From NCBI GenBank assembly GCA_014376345.1, contig JACMRS010000197.1, positions 1 to 6,875 on the forward strand: DNA of 6,875 nucleotides, given 5' to 3'. Made by a program: the position numbers and the translations under genes. The notes under the pieces were generated by a model. That model was not told where the DNA came from and made no database searches. It saw only the letters and a program-made list of their open reading frames with translations. This DNA comes from Bacteroidia bacterium (GTDB lineage Bacteria; Bacteroidota; Bacteroidia; NS11-12g; UBA955). Numbering within the stretch: position 1 is the stretch's first letter; each line of letters opens with the position of its first letter. Positions 1-4,505 of the stretch are shown in pieces.

Positions 1-683
1 CCACCGGACTTAAATTATTCAGTGTAGAATGAGGTCTTTCGATATTATACATATTCACAGCTTTTTTAAGATGTTGTGTTAATTCTTCAAAATCCCGGGG
101 CTTGTAATACTTTAGATATTGATTTTTAATTGTCCCATTCAATCTTTCAGCATGGATGCTCTCATATACACATTTGGCCATACTGTTAAGCATCATCCCT
201 GTTTCATTTATAAAATCTGAACTACAATACTGTCCGCCACCGTCAGAGTAGATAATGGTTCCTTTCAATTTATTTACTCCTCTTAATCTCAAAGCCATTC
301 TCAATGAAGGCAGAGTTGTGAGTTCTGTAAACATCCGTTTTAGATGCAGCATAACCTACTATTCCCCTGCTGTAAAGATCCATAATAAAAGTCAGTTAGT
401 AGGTCTTATCTCCTATCTGGTAATAGGTCAAGTCACTCACAAAAATCTGGTTTATACCTGTCAACTCCCGCGACTCAAGTAGGTTGTCAAATCGAATTAC
501 ACCACTACTATAGGTCCATTTATAAACCGACGTAGGGCGGCTTACATGGTACTCCCTACAAATTCAGCAATTTTTACCAGATTAATCTCTAAATCGTGAA
601 CTTTTTGCTTTTTAAACTCTCCACTGAAATAACGATTATACCTAGAAAATTCGTTACCTCACCTTTTTTTCTTCTTTTGACAT
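1..683 (-). pseudogene. IS3-family transposase pseudogene (orfA-orfB, internally deleted and frameshifted)
   Basis: Reading the minus strand from an ATG at 683: MSKEEKKVR, then a stop at 654-656. A shifted frame (about 655-563) continues with FSGEFKKQKVHDLEINLVK, the start of an orfA helix-turn-helix. A second shift near 558-567 leads to REYHVSRPTSVYKWTY, which runs straight into SSGVIRFDNL and ELTGINQIFVSDLTYY of the orfB integrase core. An in-frame TAA lies at 396-398, just before the FIMDLYSR motif. A third shift near 331-345 leads to an unbroken stretch to the window edge with SDGGGQY, HAERLNGTIKN and ERPHSTLNNLSPV. The DDE residues are present: Asp codon 432-434, Asp codon 242-244, Glu codon 146-148. 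The orfA coiled coil and the N-terminal part of orfB are missing, probably 150-200 codons compared with normal IS3 elements. The last residues and the far terminal repeat lie beyond the left edge. It is not functional as it stands. Confidence 0.9.
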
Positions 684-709
684 ATGTTTGTCTTTAATGA
701 TTTTAATCC

Positions 710-1870
710 TTAAAAACGGTCAACGTATATCAGGCAAGCACAATTTTTTATTGATTCAGTCAACTCATTTATTTCTTCAAAAGTATTAAAGCTGTGCAGG
801 CAAATTCTGATTCGCTCTAATCCTTGTGGTACAGTTGGAGATAGAATTGCTTTTACCAGAAAACCTTTTTCAAGAAGATAATCTGCAAATTTTTTTGCTG
901 CTTCATTACCGCTAATTATAAAAGACTGAATAGGACTGTCATTTAATTTAAACTGAATTCCAGACATTTTCATTTCATTTATTTTATTCTTGAAATAATT
1001 AATATTTTCGAAAAGTTTGATTCGCAGATTTTTATTATTTAGCGACTCATAAGCATTCAAAATTTCATGATATGAAGCAGGAGGAAGTGCTGTAGTATAA
1101 ATAAAAGAGCGCGCATGATTGATTAAATAATCAACTAAAACTTCACTGCCGGTTACAGCAGCACCGTGCCTTCCAAGGGCTTTGCCAAATGTATAAACAC
1201 AAGCCAATACTTTATTTTGAAGATTAAGTGCACTTACTAAGCCCTCACCTTTTTCACCTAAAATTCCCGTGGCATGTGCTTCATCAACTATCAAAGCAGC
1301 ATTGTATTTTTCACAAATTTCTGATATCTTTTCTAATGGAGCAACATCACCATCCATTGAATAAACAGATTCAACTGCAACAATAGAACGACCATCATTA
1401 TTTTCTTTCAAAAGAGACTCTAATTCTTCTGTATTATTATGTTTGAAATCTTTGCGTTTTGCATGGCTCAGTCGCATACCATCAATCATACTGGCATGGC
1501 AATATTCATCATAAAAAATTCTGTCATTTCTTCCTGCAATGCAAGAAAACAATCCCAGGTTAGCCATATAGCCGTTGTTAAAAATAAGTGCAGATTCAGC
1601 ACCGTGGTATTTTGCAATCTTATGCTCTGATTCCATTGCAATTACTGAATTTCCTGAAATCAGTCTTGACCCTGTTGAGCCATTTGAGAGATTGTTATTT
1701 TGATTATTTGCCACGGCTAAGCCAAGGTAATCATTAGACCAGAAATCAATGCCTTTTTCATGAACCACGAGAGTTCTTAAAAGTCCTGATTCCTTTCTTT
1801 GAATTAATTCTTTCTGAAAGCGTTTTTCAAACTCATTATGATACTGCATGGGCAACCTGTTTTGCAGCAT
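710..1870 (-). CDS. bioF: 8-amino-7-oxononanoate synthase (BioF)
   Basis: Cytoplasmic PLP enzyme of the alpha-oxoamine synthase family. It condenses a pimeloyl thioester with L-alanine, releasing CO2, to give 8-amino-7-oxononanoate, the first step of biotin ring assembly. Visible landmarks: NDYLGLA (46-52), TGSRLISGN (66-74), NGYMANLGL (99-107), the cofactor-stacking His in YCHAS (123-127), DEAHATG (196-202) with the PLP-contacting Asp196 and His199, and TFGKALG with the Schiff-base Lys230. The C-terminal domain is complete through LERIRICLHSFNT. At 386 residues it has the normal family length. It overlaps the bioB end by 35 bases from this ATG; Met8 (1847-1849) would cut the overlap to 14 and is an equally good start, since neither has a strong ribosome site. 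The last ten residues, CACLIYVDRF, seem to be encoded by the invading IS element and lie beyond the conserved fold, so activity is probably kept. Confidence 0.95.
   Translation of the reverse strand: MLQNRLPMQYHNEFEKRFQKELIQRKESGLLRTLVVHEKGIDFWSNDYLGLAVANNQNNNLSNGSTGSRLISGNSVIAMESEHKIAKYHGAESALIFNNGYMANLGLFSCIAGRNDRIFYDEYCHASMIDGMRLSHAKRKDFKHNNTEELESLLKENNDGRSIVAVESVYSMDGDVAPLEKISEICEKYNAALIVDEAHATGILGEKGEGLVSALNLQNKVLACVYTFGKALGRHGAAVTGSEVLVDYLINHARSFIYTTALPPASYHEILNAYESLNNKNLRIKLFENINYFKNKINEMKMSGIQFKLNDSPIQSFIISGNEAAKKFADYLLEKGFLVKAILSPTVPQGLERIRICLHSFNTFEEINELTESIKNCACLIYVDRF
715..742 (-). repeat. Putative IS terminal inverted repeat (orfA-side end)
   Basis: The minus strand from 742 reads TGTGCTTGCC, then continues through GTTGACC and a T-run. 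This resembles the ends of IS3-family elements: a TG start, a C-rich block, then GTTGAC. It lies 59 bases ahead of the transposase ATG. The stretch also encodes the last ten residues of the BioF reading frame. The partner repeat is outside the window, so the call rests on resemblance and position only. Confidence 0.4.
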
Positions 1871-2825
1871 CCTTAAATGGCGCCCTCGGCTTTAATCCCA
1901 GCACATCAAACATTCTCATATCCTCATCATAAGCAGGATTTGGAGTGGTTAGTAATTTTTCTCCTGCGAAAATTGAATTTGCTCCTGCCATAAAACAAAG
2001 TGCCTGATCGGCAAGACTCATTTCATTTCTTCCGGCAGACAATCTCACCACACTTTTTGGCATAATAATTCTGGCTGTTGCAACCATTCTCACCACATCT
2101 TCAATTGGCACTTTTTTCTGATTTTCAAGAGGTGTTCCTTCAACCGCAACTAAAGCATTAATAGGCACAGAATCAGGATGCTCAGGAAGCGTTGAAAGCA
2201 CTTTTAACATGCCTATTCTGTCGTCATGCGTTTCACCCATACCAATAATTCCACCACTACAAACAGTTAGTTTAGCCTTTCGCACATTTCCTAGTGTATT
2301 TAATCGGTCTTCAAAAGTTCTGGTGGTGATAATTTTATCATAATATTCACCTGAAGTATCAATATTGTGATTGTATGCAAAGCAACCTGCTTCTTTTAGT
2401 TTTTCTGCTTGAGAGGCAGTAAGCATACCAAGAGTGCAACACACTTCCATTCCCATATCATTAACAGCAGAAACCATTTCAAGTACTTTGTCAAAGTCAC
2501 GGTTGTCGCGCACTTCACGCCATGATGCGCCCATACAAACTCTTGAGGCTCCACTGTCTTTTGCACTTTTAGCAAGCGACATTACTTTTTCAACAGACAT
2601 TAAAGGATGTACGTTTACATCAGTATGATATCTTGCGGCTTGAGGGCAATATGAACAATCTTCAGAACAACCGCCTGTTTTTATAGAAATAAGATTGCTG
2701 ATTTGTACCTCTGAATAAGAATCATTTTCTCTATGAATATTAGCTGCTCTGTAGATCAGATCGAGAAGTGGTGTGTGATAAATTTCCGAGATAGCTTCAA
2801 TTGTCCAGTCGTTTCTTACATCCAT
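1836..2825 (-). CDS. bioB: Biotin synthase (BioB), radical SAM enzyme
   Basis: Catalyses the last step of biotin synthesis, inserting sulfur into dethiobiotin by radical SAM chemistry; cytoplasmic and normally a homodimer. The CxxxCxxC motif for the [4Fe-4S] cluster is Cys53, Cys57 and Cys60, followed by PQAARY. The [2Fe-2S] cluster ligands known from E. coli BioB have counterparts here: Cys97 (RVCMGA), Cys129 (EVCCTLG), Cys189 (TVCSGG) and Arg261 (VRLSAGR). YNHNIDTS (151-158), GGIIGMGE and ALVAVEGTPLE are further family signatures. The 329-residue length is normal and no key residue is missing. It is the first gene of a bioB-bioF operon, and the bioF start lies inside its 3' end, which suggests translational coupling. 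A well-formed Bacteroidota promoter lies 20 bases upstream of the ATG. No BirA-type operator was recognised at this promoter. Confidence 0.97.
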   Translation of the reverse strand: MDVRNDWTIEAISEIYHTPLLDLIYRAANIHRENDSYSEVQISNLISIKTGGCSEDCSYCPQAARYHTDVNVHPLMSVEKVMSLAKSAKDSGASRVCMGASWREVRDNRDFDKVLEMVSAVNDMGMEVCCTLGMLTASQAEKLKEAGCFAYNHNIDTSGEYYDKIITTRTFEDRLNTLGNVRKAKLTVCSGGIIGMGETHDDRIGMLKVLSTLPEHPDSVPINALVAVEGTPLENQKKVPIEDVVRMVATARIIMPKSVVRLSAGRNEMSLADQALCFMAGANSIFAGEKLLTTPNPAYDEDMRMFDVLGLKPRAPFKDAAKQVAHAVS

Positions 2826-2845
2826 AAAAGATAGGTTTTAAGAAG

Positions 2846-2875
2846 CAAAAATACTGATAAATAAAACATTACCAA
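2846..2875 (-). promoter_or_regulatory. Predicted promoter of the bioB-bioF operon
   Basis: On the minus strand a TTG (2873-2875) is followed after exactly 19 bases by TATTTTTG (2846-2853), matching the Bacteroidota -33/-7 consensus TTTG-N19-TAnnTTTG. The -33 element is imperfect (GTTGG); an overlapping TTTG at 2876-2879 would give a 22-base spacer. The -7 box ends 20 bases before the bioB ATG, predicting a short leader without room for a riboswitch. Confidence 0.6.
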
Positions 2876-2917
2876 CAAAAAGTAATGCCCAAAAAGACGT
2901 TAATAAAAAAGCTTAGA

Positions 2918-3133
2918 TTAAAGGTCCCACACTGCTGTGCGCCTTTCGCGGTTATACTGACGCATGTTCATCCAGAATACCAGAATCATGTAGATAATAA
3001 TAGGTGAACCCATTGTCAGAAAGCTTGCATAAATAAAAAACATTCTGATACGTCGTGTGGATAGACCGAATTTCTCTCCCATCCTTGTGCATACGCCAAA
3101 AGCCTGACTTTCGATGAAAAATTTAAACGGCAT
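2918..3133 (-). CDS. Small PspC-domain membrane protein
   Basis: A 71-residue protein made almost entirely of one PspC (phage shock protein C, N-terminal) domain. Residues 8-30 (ESQAFGVCTRMGEKFGLSTR region) form the amphipathic segment with the conserved FGVC and the arginine pair before the membrane. Residues about 31-55 are a long hydrophobic stretch with a central GSP turn, fitting an inner-membrane helix or hairpin. The tail is basic and ends in AVWDL, an ending I associate with short PspC proteins of Bacteroidota. In proteobacteria PspC signals envelope stress together with PspA and PspB; no partner is encoded nearby, so the role here is only a family guess. The ATG at 3131-3133 is needed to keep the conserved domain, and its promoter is almost adjacent. 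It lies between acyl-CoA dehydrogenase and bioB without overlapping either. Confidence 0.88.
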   Translation of the reverse strand: MPFKFFIESQAFGVCTRMGEKFGLSTRRIRMFFIYASFLTMGSPIIIYMILVFWMNMRQYNRERRTAVWDL

Positions 3134-3137
3134 AAGG

Positions 3138-3169
3138 CAAAAATAAGAAATTTAGTTCTAACCTCAAAA
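3138..3169 (-). promoter_or_regulatory. Predicted promoter of the PspC-family gene
   Basis: The minus strand has TTTTG (3165-3169), a 19-base spacer, then TATTTTTG (3138-3145), a full match to the Bacteroidota consensus. Only four bases (CCTT) separate the -7 box from the ATG, so transcription should begin at or within a few bases of the start codon, giving a nearly leaderless mRNA. Confidence 0.6.
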
Positions 3170-3216
3170 GATTTTTTTGATAAAAATATTTTAAAACTTC
3201 AGAAAATTAAAAAAAT

Positions 3217-4356
3217 TTATTTCAGAATATCTCTTGAAATAACCACACGCTGAACTTCAGAAGTACCTTCATAAATCTGTGTGATTTTAGCATCGCGCAT
3301 CAGCCTTTCTACGTGGTATTCTTTCACATAGCCATATCCACCATGAATCTGAACAGCTTCTACAGTGTGCTTCATTGCCACTTCACTCGAAAAAAGTTTG
3401 GCCATGCTTGAAGCACGTCCGTAATCAAGATGCTGATCTTTCAACCAGGCAGCTTTAAGACACATATTTCTTGCAGCTTCAATTTCTGTAGCCATATCAG
3501 CTAGTTTAAACTGAATTGCCTGATGATTCATAATTTCAGTGCCAAATGCTTTGCGTTCTTTAGAATATTTTAATGAAAGTTCATAAGCACCACTTGCTAT
3601 TCCCAATGCCTGGGCAGCAATACCAATTCTACCACCCGTAAGCGTGTACATGGCAAATTTAAAACCGAAACCATCCTCGCCTATTCTGTTTGCTTTAGGT
3701 ACTTTTACATCCTGAAACATCAGCGAATGGGTATCAGAACCTCTGATTCCCATTTTATCTTCTTTCTTACCAATTACAAAACCTTCCCAGCCTTTTTCTA
3801 CTATAAAAGCATTTATACCTCTGTGACCAGCAGCAACATCAGTTTGAGCAATTACAAGATAATAGGTAGCAGACGCTCCGTTAGTAATCCAGTTTTTTGT
3901 TCCGTTTAAAAGATAATAATCTCCCATATCTACCGCAGTTGTACGCTGTGAAGTAGCATCACTGCCGGCTTCAGGCTCACTCAGGCAAAAGGCACCATGA
4001 ACTTCACCTTTTGCAAGTGGCACAAGATATTTTTGCTTCTGCTCTTCATTACCATAAGTTTCAATTCCCCAGCAAACAAGTGAATTATTTACAGACATAA
4101 CCACCGAAGTTGAAGCATCTACTTTGGAAATTTCCTCCATTGCAAGTACATAACTTATTGCATCCATTCCGCTTCCGCCGTATTTTGGATCAACCATCAT
4201 ACCAAGAAAACCAAGCTCCCCAAGCTTTTTTATCTGCTCATAAGGGAATTTCTGTTCATTATCACGCTCAATTACTCCCGGCAAAAGCTCGGTTTGTGCG
4301 AAATCTCTTGCGGCTTGTTGTACAGCCAGTTGCTCTTCTGTGAATTGAAAATTCAT
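3217..4356 (-). CDS. Acyl-CoA dehydrogenase, short-chain (butyryl-CoA) type
   Basis: FAD-dependent flavoenzyme that introduces the alpha,beta double bond into acyl-CoA in beta-oxidation or branched-chain amino-acid breakdown, passing electrons to electron-transfer flavoprotein; cytoplasmic and usually a homotetramer. All domains are present: an N-terminal helical domain (1-120), a middle beta domain with the signature CLSEPEAGSD (124-133), GTKNWITNG (152-160) and KMGIRGSDTH (201-210), and a C-terminal helical domain with ERKAFG (267-272), QIHGGYGYVKEY (336-347) and IYEGTSEVQR. The catalytic base Glu363 in YEGTSE occupies the position used by short- and medium-chain enzymes. The length of 379 residues is typical. 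Exact substrate (butyryl, isobutyryl or 2-methylbutyryl) cannot be told from sequence alone. It has its own promoter and the next gene downstream has another, so it is probably a single-gene unit. No electron-transfer flavoprotein genes are adjacent. Confidence 0.95.
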   Translation of the reverse strand: MNFQFTEEQLAVQQAARDFAQTELLPGVIERDNEQKFPYEQIKKLGELGFLGMMVDPKYGGSGMDAISYVLAMEEISKVDASTSVVMSVNNSLVCWGIETYGNEEQKQKYLVPLAKGEVHGAFCLSEPEAGSDATSQRTTAVDMGDYYLLNGTKNWITNGASATYYLVIAQTDVAAGHRGINAFIVEKGWEGFVIGKKEDKMGIRGSDTHSLMFQDVKVPKANRIGEDGFGFKFAMYTLTGGRIGIAAQALGIASGAYELSLKYSKERKAFGTEIMNHQAIQFKLADMATEIEAARNMCLKAAWLKDQHLDYGRASSMAKLFSSEVAMKHTVEAVQIHGGYGYVKEYHVERLMRDAKITQIYEGTSEVQRVVISRDILK

Positions 4357-4372
4357 AATTTTATTAAAGGCG

Positions 4373-4403
4373 CAAAATTAAAGTTATTTAGCGTAACAAC
4401 AAA
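4373..4403 (-). promoter_or_regulatory. Predicted promoter of the acyl-CoA dehydrogenase gene
   Basis: The minus strand carries TTTG (4400-4403), exactly 19 bases, then TAATTTTG (4373-4380), a perfect match to TTTG-N19-TAnnTTTG. The -7 box ends 16 bases before the ATG at 4356. It faces away from the divergent coiled-coil gene. Confidence 0.65.
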
Positions 4404-4484
4404 CACACACTTCCAATTATATCAAAATGAAGATATTTTTACAAATCCTGTCGTTTTGCAGCAATTATTTTATTGTAAATGCGT

Positions 4485-4492
4485 TATATTTG
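4485..4492 (+). promoter_or_regulatory. Possible -7 box of the DUF4175-like gene
   Basis: TATATTTG fits the Bacteroidota -7 element TAnnTTTG and ends 13 bases before the ATG at 4506. The nearest TTTTG upstream (4454-4458) leaves a 26-base spacer, longer than the usual 19-21, so the -33 element is weak or absent. Only the -7 part is supported. Confidence 0.35.
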
Positions 4493-4505
4493 TTATCCTT
4501 TATAA

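Larger units (their letters stand above)
1..742 (-). mobile_element. Decayed IS3-family insertion element, cut by the window edge
   Basis: The minus strand encodes recognisable pieces of an IS3-family transposase (orfA helix-turn-helix and orfB DDE integrase core). The pieces lie in different frames and are joined by an internal deletion. The upstream tip is placed near 742, where the minus strand reads TGTGCTTGCC about 59 bases before the transposase ATG, a usual IS3 arrangement beginning with TG. That boundary is inferred, because the opposite inverted repeat and the target duplication lie outside the window. The element sits directly behind, and apparently inside, the 3' end of bioF. With this damage it cannot make its own transposase. 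It could still be mobilised in trans if both ends survive. The family assignment is firm; the exact boundary is not. Confidence 0.8.
4357..4505. other. Divergent intergenic region
   Basis: These 149 bases separate the acyl-CoA dehydrogenase start (minus) from the DUF4175-like start (plus). They hold a strong minus-strand promoter (4373-4403) and a plausible plus-strand -7 box (4485-4492). About 80 bases between them contain no clear operator palindrome or RNA gene. Confidence 0.7.

Noticed and set aside
255..482. 75-codon plus-strand reading frame
   Set aside because: It lies antisense to the recognisable IS3 integrase core and has no family resemblance; it is open only because the sequence is AT-rich.
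1439..1630. 63-codon plus-strand reading frame inside bioF
   Set aside because: It is antisense to strongly conserved bioF motifs and has no promoter or homology signal.
2434..2628. 64-codon plus-strand reading frame inside bioB
   Set aside because: It is antisense to the bioB catalytic region, a shadow frame.
2826..2917. Biotin repressor (BirA-type) operator or riboswitch before bioB
   Set aside because: I found no long inverted repeat of the TTGTAAAC-spacer-GTTTACAA kind, and the predicted leader is only about 15-20 bases, too short for a riboswitch.
2918..2950. Hairpin-like CACA-GCAG-TGTG at the pspC 3' end
   Set aside because: The stem is only four base pairs, lies inside coding sequence and is not followed immediately by a T-run.
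3134..3216. Rho-independent terminator after the acyl-CoA dehydrogenase
   Set aside because: There are T-runs on the minus strand but no GC-rich stem before them; AT-rich sequence alone is not enough.
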